Program-made: the position numbers and the translations under genes
Shown here: piece by piece, positions 1 through 8,653 of the stretch
How positions within the stretch are numbered: position 1 is the first letter of the stretch
Layout: each line of letters opens with the position of its first letter
From: Apibacter raozihei
GTDB lineage: Bacteria > Bacteroidota > Bacteroidia > Flavobacteriales > Weeksellaceae
NCBI RefSeq assembly: GCF_004014855.1
Contig: NZ_CP034930.1
Location: 372,001 to 436,000, forward strand
Direction: 5' to 3'
Length of the DNA stretch: 64,000 nucleotides
The notes under the pieces: generated by a model
Databases searched by the model: none
What the model was told of the DNA's origin: nothing
The model's input: the letters and a program-made list of their open reading frames with translations, nothing else

Positions 1-564
1 CCAAGATATGATGAAGATTTAGCTACCTCTGGAAATCTTATAATTCTTCCGGAAAATCATGGCTGGATTGCTGATATTAAAAGAAATGAAGATCTTGATT
101 ATTTACGGTATATAACTACCCGATTAATTGCTGAACAATATTTAAAAAGGGGAAATTTTTCCCGTGTACAAGGATATCCATTTCTTACCCAATCTATACC
201 CGGTTATCTGGCTCTTGTACAGCTTGAATCTTACTACGGTAAAAATTCTACAGAAAAGTTTCTTAAAAAAAATCATGATAAATATTCTCAAGGGAGAGCA
301 GTTGCAGGAATTCCTGAACTTCCTGTTTTATTTTGTGATGAAAATCAAGAGTATTTATCCAACCACAAAGGAATAGAAACTCTCTATTCAACAGAAGCCA
401 AAATTGGTACTCAGAATCTTCTTAATCAAATTCATTCGTTTTATAAACAATCTTTAATATCTAAGAAGAAACTTACTGCTATCGATTGGTATAACGGGTT
501 AGTGTCTCAGGAAAAATCTACTCATAATGATTATTTGAAAAATTTATACTTTTCATTAAATTAA
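1..564 (+). CDS. C-terminal part of a degenerate M1-aminopeptidase-like protein (5' end outside window)
   Basis: The reading frame is open from base 1 and stops at 562-564, leaving about 187 residues. The visible part resembles the C-terminal gluzincin domain of large Bacteroidetes proteins annotated as ABC permease/M1 aminopeptidase. In those, a GFIADI-type strand precedes a HExxH helix (AHEVAHQ type), followed 18 residues later by a glutamate in a SES-type motif. Here the corresponding segments read GWIADIK, then TRLIAEQYLK, then LTQSIPGYLALVQLESYYG. Both zinc histidines and both glutamates are therefore replaced and the domain should not bind zinc. The family assignment rests on this motif alignment by eye and is moderate. 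The N-terminal portion, which may hold ABC-2 type membrane segments, lies outside the window. A strong terminator follows directly. Confidence 0.45.
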   Translation, partial: PRYDEDLATSGNLIILPENHGWIADIKRNEDLDYLRYITTRLIAEQYLKRGNFSRVQGYPFLTQSIPGYLALVQLESYYGKNSTEKFLKKNHDKYSQGRAVAGIPELPVLFCDENQEYLSNHKGIETLYSTEAKIGTQNLLNQIHSFYKQSLISKKKLTAIDWYNGLVSQEKSTHNDYLKNLYFSLN

Positions 565-610
565 AATACCGGAGTATGAATCTCTGGATTCGTACTACGG
601 TATTTTTTTT
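565..610 (+). terminator. Rho-independent terminator of the left-edge gene
   Basis: An 18-nt imperfect inverted repeat (two mismatches; arms AATACCG... and ...CGGTATT) begins right after the stop codon at 564 and runs into eight T residues at 603-610. Confidence 0.85.
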
Positions 611-649
611 AAATATTTTTATTTATGATAAAATTAAAACTAAGCTTAC

Positions 650-1633
650 TTAGCTCAACTGTCTTATTCCCTTAGGAGTAATTCCAAAATTCTTTTTAAA
701 TGCAGCAGAAAAATGAGTGTGGTTTTTATATCCCAATTTTTCACCAATGGTTGAAATGTTATGTTCCGTGTTTCGCAATAAGCTATAAGCCTTATCCATT
801 TTAGATTTTTTTACAAATTCAAAAACAGGGATACCAAAAACTTCTTTAAAGCCCTTTTTCAGTGAACATTCATTGGTTCCTGTTTTACAAGCTAATTCAG
901 AAATGGTATACCATTGATTGAGATTATCTGTTATTATCTTCCTCACTTCATGCATTCTTTTATATTCAACTTTTTTCAATGAACAAAAAACCTTGCAATC
1001 GTGATTTTCAATTTGTTCAAAATGCAGCATTACCAGTTTAAGCATGAGAGATTCCAGATGAAGTTTTAGCAGGAAACCTTCCCTGCCCGAATGAAACATT
1101 TCTTCAATACAATTGCGCATAGAGAATGTTATCGGCAATAAATGGGCATGAAAGGGAAGTCTTCCCTCCTTTTCAAAATGAGAAGCCCATGAATTTTCCA
1201 TATTGGTGAAATAACTCATCGTATTTTCATTCGTAGTTATAAGTAAACAACACTCAGAATCAGCATCCAAAGCAAATGAAATATTTTTATTTTCTGAAAA
1301 ATAAATGTTTTGTTCGTCAGATTTTAAAAGTAATTTTCCGAAATATCCGCTAACTTCAACTTTGCCAGAAAATTGATAATGGAAAATAATTGTGTCTTTT
1401 GTTTGAGGAATAGTAAATTTATAATCTATTGGAGACCGGTTTTGCAAATGCAAAATTTGTAAATCTTCGAATACCCGTTCACTTTTAATTATCTCGTTAT
1501 TCACTTTTTCTCTGTAAACCTCTGAATACGCTAATGAAAACAGATTATGTACATTTATCCTTTCAATTCCTGAGATCTGATTTTGTATATTTAATGTACC
1601 TTCCATCCATGTGATTTTTGTTGAATTTCCCAT
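650..1633 (-). CDS. AraC-family transcriptional regulator (PchR-like), last gene of the siderophore-type operon
   Basis: This is a 327-residue protein with a C-terminal double helix-turn-helix of the AraC/XylS family over about residues 225-327, including GTNECSLKKGFKEVFG and GYKNHTHFSAAFKKNFGITP. The N-terminal 200 residues form the sensing domain. It is a clear paralog of the protein at 7488-8471: the HTH segments share LKKGFKE.FG, and GYKN..HF..AFK..FGI. It overlaps the end of the upstream ABC transporter gene by 43 bp with this start, or by 16 bp if Met10 (position 1606) is used, so translation is probably coupled. AraC proteins of this type beside ABC/SIP genes are usually iron-siderophore activators (PchR/YbtA type). 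The ligand is not known. The family is certain; the role is inferred from the neighbours. Confidence 0.8.
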   Translation of the reverse strand: MGNSTKITWMEGTLNIQNQISGIERINVHNLFSLAYSEVYREKVNNEIIKSERVFEDLQILHLQNRSPIDYKFTIPQTKDTIIFHYQFSGKVEVSGYFGKLLLKSDEQNIYFSENKNISFALDADSECCLLITTNENTMSYFTNMENSWASHFEKEGRLPFHAHLLPITFSMRNCIEEMFHSGREGFLLKLHLESLMLKLVMLHFEQIENHDCKVFCSLKKVEYKRMHEVRKIITDNLNQWYTISELACKTGTNECSLKKGFKEVFGIPVFEFVKKSKMDKAYSLLRNTEHNISTIGEKLGYKNHTHFSAAFKKNFGITPKGIRQLS

Positions 1634-3318
1634 AACCGTGCATAGGTTCCATTTTGAGTTAACAACTGCTGATGAGTTCCTCTTTCTTCTATCTTTCCTT
1701 CTTTTAAAACCAGTATTTGTTGTGCTTTCTGAATGGTAGAAAGCTTATGAGCAATTACAACAACGGTTTTTGATTTTACCAGTTCCTGTATGGCTTGTTG
1801 TATATATATTTCATTTTCAGGATCCAGGCTTGCAGTTGCTTCATCCAGCAAAACGATAGGTGCGTTTTTAAGCAAAGCCCTTGCTATACTTATGCGCTGC
1901 TTCTGACCTCCGGAAAGTTTTCCACCCCCTTCTCCTACCCGGGTATCCATACCTTCCGGAAACTCCTCTACAAAACTTAATACCTGTGCCTTACGTGCAG
2001 CTTCCCATATTTCTTCTTTTGCAGCCTCCGGATTCCCAATTTTTATATTATTGTAAATCGAATCATCAAAAAGGTACACTTCCTGAAATACCTCTGCTAT
2101 CATTTTATAAAAATCTTCCTGATTTATGGAACGAATATCGATCCCCCCTATTTCAATACTACCCTGAGTAACATCCCAAAAACGAGCTATTAAAGAAGCT
2201 ATGGTGGTTTTTCCGGATCCGGAATGCCCTACAAGTGCCAGCATTGATTTTTCAGGGATTGAAAAGTTTAAATTATGAACGGTTAATTTTTCCTGATACC
2301 CAAAACTTACTCCTTTAAATTTTATATTAAATTTTTCAGGAATTAAATTTTCCTGCGTTTCCATTGTAGGTTCTTTTAAAACGCTTATTACTCTTTTTAG
2401 ACTTTCGTTCATATAGCGAATTGTCAGATAATCAACCATTAAGACTTTTAAAGGATTATACAGGTTGTAGCCCATTATTAAAAAGGTGATGAGCACAGGA
2501 ATTGTTATAGAGCCTGCGGAAAGATAATATAATCCTAAAGCAATCATAGAAAGAAAACCGATTTCAAAGACAATACTTGCTGTTACGAGAAAAGGTCCGG
2601 GTAAAGCTTCCATACGTATGCTTCTTTTACGCAAATCATCAAAAGCGTTTTCTAATGTTTTATGCCTTTCTCCGGTAAGTCCGTAAGATTTTAAATGACG
2701 AATGCCCTGAACATATTCCAGAAATTTAGCTCCCACCTGATTTCTTGCAGCTATCTGTTTTTTTCCCAAGCGACCCAGCAAGTAATTTGCAAATCCTAAG
2801 AAAGGAAGAATTAATGGAATAGCAGCCAGCAGACATAATGCCAAACGCCAATCGTAGATGAAAAGAAACAGGGAAAGAACAAAGGTTCCAAATCCGGCTG
2901 ATGCAATATTACCGATACTATGTCCGAAAATACCTTCAAAATTAGCTACATCCTGTAATATTACGGAAGCTATTTCTCCGGGGTCCCGTTGTTTAAAAAA
3001 AACCAGGGAAAATTTCTGAATACGATTCCCCAGATTAATTCGTAAGCGATGAGATAATCCATACACCCAGATATTGGAAGTGACCATTGCTTTAGATGCC
3101 ACTGCAAACTGTATAAGAAGCATCAGAAACATGATCCCTACCACCGTCCATATTCTTGAAATATTTAGATGACTTGAAAATAACTCCCATACAATCACCA
3201 ATAAAATTCCGGAAGGAGCAGCTACGAAAATACTATGAATTATTTCCAACAGCATAACTATTCGTGTATCCTTTTTATTATAGGAGGTTACGTACTTTAA
3301 ATTTTTAATCATACTCAT
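1591..3318 (-). CDS. ABC transporter, fused permease-ATPase half-transporter (YbtP/Q- or IrtA/B-like), subunit 1
   Basis: A 575-residue type IV ABC half-transporter. The N-terminal transmembrane domain (about 1-310) has six predicted helices. The nucleotide-binding domain has Walker A GHSGSGKTT (about 364-372), Q-loop EVFQEVYLFDDS, signature LSGGQKQRISIARALL, Walker B IVLLDEATASLDP and an H-loop histidine in VIAHKLSTI. All ATPase motifs are intact. It probably pairs with the 591-residue half-transporter at 5581-7356, five genes upstream in the same operon. Such pairs next to a SIP-domain reductase include the siderophore importers YbtPQ and IrtAB, although the fold itself is exporter-like. 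Direction and substrate cannot be settled from sequence. A 22-bp gap separates it from the upstream membrane-protein gene, and its 3' end overlaps the AraC gene. Confidence 0.85.
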   Translation of the reverse strand: MSMIKNLKYVTSYNKKDTRIVMLLEIIHSIFVAAPSGILLVIVWELFSSHLNISRIWTVVGIMFLMLLIQFAVASKAMVTSNIWVYGLSHRLRINLGNRIQKFSLVFFKQRDPGEIASVILQDVANFEGIFGHSIGNIASAGFGTFVLSLFLFIYDWRLALCLLAAIPLILPFLGFANYLLGRLGKKQIAARNQVGAKFLEYVQGIRHLKSYGLTGERHKTLENAFDDLRKRSIRMEALPGPFLVTASIVFEIGFLSMIALGLYYLSAGSITIPVLITFLIMGYNLYNPLKVLMVDYLTIRYMNESLKRVISVLKEPTMETQENLIPEKFNIKFKGVSFGYQEKLTVHNLNFSIPEKSMLALVGHSGSGKTTIASLIARFWDVTQGSIEIGGIDIRSINQEDFYKMIAEVFQEVYLFDDSIYNNIKIGNPEAAKEEIWEAARKAQVLSFVEEFPEGMDTRVGEGGGKLSGGQKQRISIARALLKNAPIVLLDEATASLDPENEIYIQQAIQELVKSKTVVVIAHKLSTIQKAQQILVLKEGKIEERGTHQQLLTQNGTYARLWEIQQKSHGWKVH

Positions 3319-3340
3319 TTTGTTTACGCTTACTAGTTCA

Positions 3341-4066
3341 TTATTCCTTTCTGGCTAACAATTTATTTCTGAATAGAACCAATAGTAAAAGGAAAAACAC
3401 TAAATAAGAAATATTAAATCCGGCGGCATTTACCCAGCTTTTTAATTCCGATGATGGCATAAGTAATTTTATAGGCTGTTGGTATAATGTAAGGAATACC
3501 GGACTTATAAAACCTGCCCACCGAGGTAATACGGTTTTTTTCATAAAAACCAATAGAGAATATAATAACCAGCCGATAAATAAAATAATTATTGCCGGAG
3601 CCCAGGTGATATAAAACACCTTCATAAATCCTGCGGCTGTTTCCAATAAGTACGGATGTGCACTTGCATCGGTATGGTAAATTGCCTTATAAATTTCTCC
3701 GGTAAAGAAAAATACCGCATGTCCTAAGGGCATCAGCATAACACTTAAGATTAGAATAAAGTATACTATATAGACATACCATTTGGTTTTATCTTTAACA
3801 AACTGAAAAGCCAACCATATCCCGGGCAAAAACAAAGAGGCTGTCATAGCTGCAATTAAGGCTCCTGCCATGAGCCGCTCTGTTGAACCCTGTAGCATTA
3901 GCATAGCAATACCAGTATCCACTTTATCTGCATAAACTTCTGAAAACAACGGATAATCTTTAGGATTTACACTAAATCCCGCAATAAGAATATCTCCTGT
4001 AACCCAGCATAGGGATGCTATAATTGCTGATAGAAAAGATAAGTTAATTTTAGTCGGATAGTTCAT
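3341..4066 (-). CDS. Integral membrane protein of unknown function (possibly DUF6796-like)
   Basis: A 241-residue, very hydrophobic protein with about seven predicted membrane segments, for example around residues 12-32, 65-85, 97-120, 150-175 and 215-235. I recognise no catalytic motif. The N-terminal region with GDIL followed by a Pro-Leu-rich loop, and the overall length, recall DUF6796-type membrane proteins, but this is a weak assignment. It is the fourth cistron of a minus-strand operon: 18 bp downstream of the SIP reductase gene and 22 bp upstream of ABC half-transporter 1. That position suggests a role in the same transport or reduction process, for example electron or heme handling at the inner membrane. 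This is inference only. Confidence 0.55.
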   Translation of the reverse strand: MNYPTKINLSFLSAIIASLCWVTGDILIAGFSVNPKDYPLFSEVYADKVDTGIAMLMLQGSTERLMAGALIAAMTASLFLPGIWLAFQFVKDKTKWYVYIVYFILILSVMLMPLGHAVFFFTGEIYKAIYHTDASAHPYLLETAAGFMKVFYITWAPAIIILFIGWLLYSLLVFMKKTVLPRWAGFISPVFLTLYQQPIKLLMPSSELKSWVNAAGFNISYLVFFLLLLVLFRNKLLARKE

Positions 4067-4084
4067 ATCTTCATAATTAGACGT

Positions 4085-4897
4085 TTAGAATTCTTTTTTT
4101 TCATTTTGACGATCTACTACAGACCTGTCTTCGGATATTCCTGCTTTCCAATAAGAATAAGCGTACAATTCTTCCTGTTTCCATTCTTTTTCTTTTCGTA
4201 AATAATGACGAATTTCTTTTACTGAGGAAAATTCAGCAGCTACGTACCCCGAACGAGAGCACTCGGGCAATGGTTGCTGTTTTACGATTTCGGCAAGCCT
4301 GCTACCTTTTTTAGGGTGTTCATTATGTAACCAAATAAATTTAATGTCTGCCTGAGTCTGTAAATCCTGTTCATCCTCTTTTCCATAAACTTCCAGGATA
4401 CAGATACCTTTTGCCGTTTCAGGCAAATCTTCCAATATAGATGCAATCAACGGAATTCCGGTTGAGTCGGCAACCAGAAGATAGTTTTCCGCTTTAGTAT
4501 ACAGCTCGGCTTTGCCCTCTTTCATCAATACACCCAGTATATCCCCTTGTTGGGCTTTAATAGCCCAGGCAGATGCCGGTCCTTCATCACCATGAGCTAC
4601 AAAATCTATCCATATTTCATTTTTATCTACATCTATTCCCCGATGTGTATACGTACGAACCACGGGACGAATATGATCAGGCTGGGGAGTCCACTGCATT
4701 TTTTCGTAATCAAATTCCGGAAAATAGATTTTATTACATCCTGGAGGGGGAATTAGTATTTTATTGTTCACTCCGACTGTAGTATTCATAATTTTATTCA
4801 CCTGATCTCCCGTTAGGTAAATCCTTATATAATGAGGTGTTATATATTCTTTTCTGGTCACTGTGAGTTCAAGCTGAATAGGTATAAACTTTTTCAT
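4085..4897 (-). CDS. Siderophore-interacting protein (SIP family FAD-dependent ferric-siderophore reductase)
   Basis: A 270-residue cytosolic flavoprotein. The N-terminal FAD-binding beta-barrel contains the FAD motif RTYTHRGID at about residues 85-93 and an acidic segment IWIDFVAHGDEGPASAWA. The C-terminal SIP/NAD(P)H domain begins near LVADSTGIPLIASILEDLP and ends with the YAYSYWKAG segment. Both are hallmarks of the ViuB/YqjH family. These enzymes release iron from ferric-siderophores after import by reducing Fe(III), using NAD(P)H or ferredoxin. Its place between two ABC half-transporter genes resembles mycobacterial IrtA, where a SIP domain is fused to the transporter, so imported complexes may be reduced directly at the membrane. 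Family assignment is firm; the siderophore is unknown. Confidence 0.85.
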   Translation of the reverse strand: MKKFIPIQLELTVTRKEYITPHYIRIYLTGDQVNKIMNTTVGVNNKILIPPPGCNKIYFPEFDYEKMQWTPQPDHIRPVVRTYTHRGIDVDKNEIWIDFVAHGDEGPASAWAIKAQQGDILGVLMKEGKAELYTKAENYLLVADSTGIPLIASILEDLPETAKGICILEVYGKEDEQDLQTQADIKFIWLHNEHPKKGSRLAEIVKQQPLPECSRSGYVAAEFSSVKEIRHYLRKEKEWKQEELYAYSYWKAGISEDRSVVDRQNEKKEF

Positions 4898-4908
4898 ATC
4901 ATAGATCT

Positions 4909-5568
4909 TTATTTTTGCATAGTTGATATTATATATGGACGAAGCAATTTTTGACCATCTTTACTTACTGCATTATCGCTATAAAACTGATATTCAAAAT
5001 TTTTAAATCCTGCTTTATTACCATACATTTCAATTTCCTCTTTTTCATAAAAAGTAAAACCCTTTTGTGTGAAAGGTAATTTTACACCCAAACTTTTTTC
5101 AATAAATGCTAATGAGAAAAGGCCATTCGGTTTTAAAACACGATATATTTCTTTAAAGAAAAATTCAGGGTTATCTATAAAATAAATAGTATTTACAGTA
5201 AAGCAAACATTAAAATAACTATCTTGAAAATCATATTTATTTTGTCCATCAGCAGCGAAAAATGAAGCCTTATGAAGGGAATGTCTCACCGCATTATTTT
5301 TAAGAGCCTCAGTAACCATAGCTTGTGATATATCAACTCCGTAATACAATATATCAGATTCCCTATCAAACAAATAGTCTAAGTGCTTCCCGTTTCCGAA
5401 ACCTATTTCCAATACCCGCCATCCCGGTTGAAGCGTAAAAGTATCAATGGTTTTATAAATCATCAAGCTATTGCTCTTAAACATATTTTCTGCTGTTTCA
5501 ATTGCCTTTTCACCGTTCGGACATCGAAGCTGATCCGCTAATTCTTCATAATTTTTTTCCTTCTTCAT
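4909..5568 (-). CDS. Class I SAM-dependent methyltransferase
   Basis: A 219-residue protein with a Rossmann methyltransferase fold (Methyltransf_11/25 type). Motif I is VLEIGFGNGKHLDYLF near residue 50, followed by the acidic motif YYGVDISQ, a FFAADGQNKYDF motif and the post-motif CFTVNTIYFIDNPEFFFKEIYRVLKPNG. It lies 11 bp upstream of the SIP gene and 12 bp downstream of ABC half-transporter 2, inside the same operon. The substrate is unknown. Given its neighbours, a siderophore, metallophore or their degradation product is the most economical guess, but small-molecule methyltransferases are too generic to decide from sequence. Confidence 0.8.
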   Translation of the reverse strand: MKKEKNYEELADQLRCPNGEKAIETAENMFKSNSLMIYKTIDTFTLQPGWRVLEIGFGNGKHLDYLFDRESDILYYGVDISQAMVTEALKNNAVRHSLHKASFFAADGQNKYDFQDSYFNVCFTVNTIYFIDNPEFFFKEIYRVLKPNGLFSLAFIEKSLGVKLPFTQKGFTFYEKEEIEMYGNKAGFKNFEYQFYSDNAVSKDGQKLLRPYIISTMQK

Positions 5569-5580
5569 TATACAAATGAT

Positions 5581-7356
5581 TTATATTACAAATTCCTGAG
5601 CTCTGATGTGTGCATTCCACATTCTTTGATATAGCTGGCTGTTAAGCAACAAATCCGCATGTTTACCTTTATCTGTAATTCTGCCTTTGTCAAAAACCAG
5701 TATCTGATCAGCATCTACAATGGTACTCAGCCGGTGTGCAATAATCAAAACCGTTTTATTTTTAATTAATTCACTGAATGCCTGCTGTATTTTGTATTCG
5801 TTTTCAGAGTCAGCAAAGGCCGTCGCTTCATCCAGAATAAGGATGGGAGCCTCTTTTAGTATAGCTCTTGCATGTTGAATTCTTTGCTGCTCCCCTCCGC
5901 TAAGGTGTACCCCCGATTGTCCGAATAAGGTGTTATACCCTTGCGGAAGACTCATAATAAGATCATGTATCTGGGCAGCTTTGGCCGCCTGTTCAACTTC
6001 TTGTAAGGTTTTATTCATACCCATACGAATATTTTCTAACAAGCTGTCCTGAAACATGAAACTGTCCTGAAATACAAATGATACTAATTTCATCAGTTGT
6101 TCTGTCGGATACTCTTTTATATTAATTCCTCCTATTTGCACAGAGCCTTCATTCACATCCCAAAACCTGGATAAAAGCTGTCCTACAGTACTTTTTCCTG
6201 CTCCTGAGGGGCCTACCAATGCTGTAATACTTTTTTCTCTGACCTGAAAACTGACATCTGTTAAAACATTTTGATTTTCTTTATAGCTGAAAGTAACATT
6301 TACAAACTCAACATGATTGGCTTCTGAATTTTGTAAGGTTTTATTTTCAGGTAATACTTCCTGGTAAACCAATTGATCAATTTGTTCTACTCCTCTGTTA
6401 ATAATGGAAAGTTGCATTCCCATATTACTTAGCACAAAGAGAGGTTTTATATATCCGGTCCCTAGTATCAGGAATAATAACAGCACAGGTAAAGTAACTC
6501 CGTTCTTAAAATATAAATACAGCCCCAGTGCTAAAACAGGAAGCATAGCATTGCTTATAAAACTCATAAATACAGCAAATGCAGGCGTACTACTCCGTAT
6601 CCATTCATTTACAAAATGATTATAATTTTTTACTGTATTTCCATATTTATTGAAAGTTTCTGCAGACTGCCCGAAAATCTTCATTACGGGCATTGCTCTT
6701 ACGTACTCTACAATACCGGCATTCATATCTTCCAGAGATTGATGATATTGCTTGATTAAAGCTTTATTCCTACCTCCGTACAAAACAGGAATCCAGACAG
6801 CCAGTATGGATAAGGGTAAAAAACTGATAAGCGCCAGCCTCCAATCCTGACTAAACAGATAACCAATGGTTATAATCGGCAAAGCAATCCCTTTAATAAA
6901 ATCGGGTATTTGATGAGCTATAAAATTTTCAATCCTTTCCACATCGTCTGAAAGTATTTTTTTAAGTGATCCGGAATTGTTGTTATTGAGAAATCCCATA
7001 GGAAGCCTCCCCACTTTTTCTGTAATATGCTTGCGAAGTTCAAACAAAATACTAAATGCAGCAATATGAGATAATATAACTGAACCATAGAATACGCACA
7101 TACTTATAATTGCTGCTATTACAGCATAGACTATATATTCCTTAATTATTTCAAAATTAATCGATTCCTGAGCTAATTCTTTTATGATGTAGAATACAAG
7201 TATATAAGGTATCATACTCAGCAAAGCATGAACAATTGCTAAAAAATCTGAAATAAAAAGAAGACCTTTTCTTCTTCCAGCAATTTCAAGCAATCGTAAA
7301 ATCCCGTTTTTCCTGTTTTTATCTTTATCCATATTCAAAAGATCTTTGATTATCAA
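5581..7356 (-). CDS. ABC transporter, fused permease-ATPase half-transporter (YbtP/Q- or IrtA/B-like), subunit 2; first operon gene
   Basis: A 591-residue ABC half-transporter with an N-terminal six-helix membrane domain and a C-terminal ATPase: Walker A GPSGAGKST, Q-loop FVFQDSFMFQDS, signature LSGGEQQRIQHARAIL, Walker B ILILDEATAFADSENE and switch His in LIIAHRLSTI. The D-loop reads AFAD rather than SALD/SLD, a small difference from its partner. It is the first cistron of the six-gene minus-strand operon running to 650, and a Bacteroidetes -7 box lies at 7394-7387. It likely forms a heterodimer with the 575-residue subunit at 1591-3318. Together with SIP and the AraC regulator this suggests ferric-siderophore import. 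Export of a metallophore is the alternative. Confidence 0.85.
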   Translation of the reverse strand: MIIKDLLNMDKDKNRKNGILRLLEIAGRRKGLLFISDFLAIVHALLSMIPYILVFYIIKELAQESINFEIIKEYIVYAVIAAIISMCVFYGSVILSHIAAFSILFELRKHITEKVGRLPMGFLNNNNSGSLKKILSDDVERIENFIAHQIPDFIKGIALPIITIGYLFSQDWRLALISFLPLSILAVWIPVLYGGRNKALIKQYHQSLEDMNAGIVEYVRAMPVMKIFGQSAETFNKYGNTVKNYNHFVNEWIRSSTPAFAVFMSFISNAMLPVLALGLYLYFKNGVTLPVLLLFLILGTGYIKPLFVLSNMGMQLSIINRGVEQIDQLVYQEVLPENKTLQNSEANHVEFVNVTFSYKENQNVLTDVSFQVREKSITALVGPSGAGKSTVGQLLSRFWDVNEGSVQIGGINIKEYPTEQLMKLVSFVFQDSFMFQDSLLENIRMGMNKTLQEVEQAAKAAQIHDLIMSLPQGYNTLFGQSGVHLSGGEQQRIQHARAILKEAPILILDEATAFADSENEYKIQQAFSELIKNKTVLIIAHRLSTIVDADQILVFDKGRITDKGKHADLLLNSQLYQRMWNAHIRAQEFVI

Positions 7357-7378
7357 GAATGATTCTAAATAATTTATC

Positions 7379-7394
7379 TATTTTTGCAAATATA
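7379..7394. promoter_or_regulatory. Overlapping divergent -7 boxes between the ABC/SIP operon and the second AraC gene
   Basis: The 16-bp segment TATTTTTGCAAATATA reads TATTTTTG on the plus strand (7379-7386) and TATATTTG on the minus strand (7394-7387). Both match TAnnTTTG. The minus box would give a leader of about 25 nt to the gene starting at 7356. The plus box would give about 95 nt to the gene at 7488. No convincing -33 TTG was seen for either. Confidence 0.4.
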
Positions 7395-7487
7395 TCAGAT
7401 TGAAGGATTCATTGAGGGACGCTAAACGGAGTAATAGTTCCGCGATAAGGATAATTAGAATATCTGGCAGATAAAAAATGAAACTAT

Positions 7488-8471
7488 ATGGCTCTACGAT
7501 TGTATAATAAAGACGGAACCAAACTTTTTATGGAAAGCGAATTCCCTTGTATATCTCATACCTCAGATGGGGTTATCTGTGAAAATATTATTAGTATTGA
7601 ACCTCCTTTTGGAAGAGGATATTATAAGGAAATTTATTTTGAAGGGATACATATCGGCTTTGGTGCTGCTTCTCTAAATGAAAATACTGTCTTTTACTTT
7701 GAAAGTGATGATGAAACTGTAGAAATGCATTTTTCGTTGAAGGGTAAAAATACGGCTTTTTCTGATAAGTTTTCTTCTAGTATAGGGTTTGAGGCAAATC
7801 AGCATAATCTAATTTATGCCAATCAGATCAATGGAAAAATGCAATGGGAAAGCACGGAATTTCATCTGTGTGAAATTAATTTTAATCCAAATGTTTTCAA
7901 GCGTTTTTTACCTGATGAAAAACTTTTCAACGATTTTAAAAATTCTATGGAAAATGGAAAATCAGGTTCTTTTAGTCCAAACAATTTCTGTATGAAGCCT
8001 CAAATGTATCAAATAATAAAGGAAATTATAGGATGTGAGAGAAAAGGGATCTATAAAAAAATGTTTCTCGAATCTAAAATTATTGAGTTATTATTAGTAC
8101 AGCTGGAACAAATCACCACTCAGGAAAACCAAATCCATTCCCTTAAGAAAAAGGATATAGACAAGATCTATGCTGTTAGAGAAATAATTATCAACAACCT
8201 TAATAAAAACATATCTCTCATTGAATTAGCACATCGGGTAGGCACGAATGAATTTATGCTAAAAAAAGGTTTTAAAGAACTATTCGGAACTACTGTTTTT
8301 AATTTTTGGAATGACACAAAAATGGAACAGGCAAAATCTATGATTATCCATCAGGATGTAAATATCAAAGAAATATCAGATTTGATCGGTTATAAAAATC
8401 AAAGACATTTTACCACTGCATTTAAACGCAAATTCGGAATACCTCCTAGCCAGCTGAAGAATAAATTTTAA
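7488..8471 (+). CDS. AraC-family transcriptional regulator (PchR-like), divergent to the siderophore-type operon
   Basis: A 327-residue protein, the same length as its paralog at 650-1633. Its C-terminal double HTH (about 225-325) includes GTNEFMLKKGFKELFG and GYKNQRHFTTAFKRKFGIPP. The N-terminal domain (1-200) is a sensing domain with little similarity to cupin types recognisable by eye. It is divergently transcribed from the ABC/SIP operon, with 131 bp between start codons, so it is well placed to control that promoter. Two paralogous regulators bracketing one operon suggests separate inducers or heterologous control. Family assignment is certain; target and ligand are inferred. Confidence 0.8.
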   Translation: MALRLYNKDGTKLFMESEFPCISHTSDGVICENIISIEPPFGRGYYKEIYFEGIHIGFGAASLNENTVFYFESDDETVEMHFSLKGKNTAFSDKFSSSIGFEANQHNLIYANQINGKMQWESTEFHLCEINFNPNVFKRFLPDEKLFNDFKNSMENGKSGSFSPNNFCMKPQMYQIIKEIIGCERKGIYKKMFLESKIIELLLVQLEQITTQENQIHSLKKKDIDKIYAVREIIINNLNKNISLIELAHRVGTNEFMLKKGFKELFGTTVFNFWNDTKMEQAKSMIIHQDVNIKEISDLIGYKNQRHFTTAFKRKFGIPPSQLKNKF

Positions 8472-8603
8472 AAAAATTTATCTATAAAACCTTATTTTTT
8501 ATCCGCCAATTATCTTATTTAACCAAATTCGATACTCCTGAAATTTCAGTATTTTTTAACCTCTCTATTACAATTTTCCCGTTTTCTTATCCTAGATCAA
8601 GAA

Positions 8604-8631
8604 TTTGTATTACTAACCGGTATTACCTTTG
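8604..8631 (+). promoter_or_regulatory. Candidate promoter of exported yceI
   Basis: TACCTTTG at 8624-8631 fits TAnnTTTG, with TTTG at 8604-8607, a 16-bp spacer that is slightly short for the consensus. The predicted start near 8638 gives a leader of about 16 nt before the ATG at 8654. Confidence 0.5.
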
Positions 8632-8653
8632 TTTCAATAAAAAAATAAAAAAC

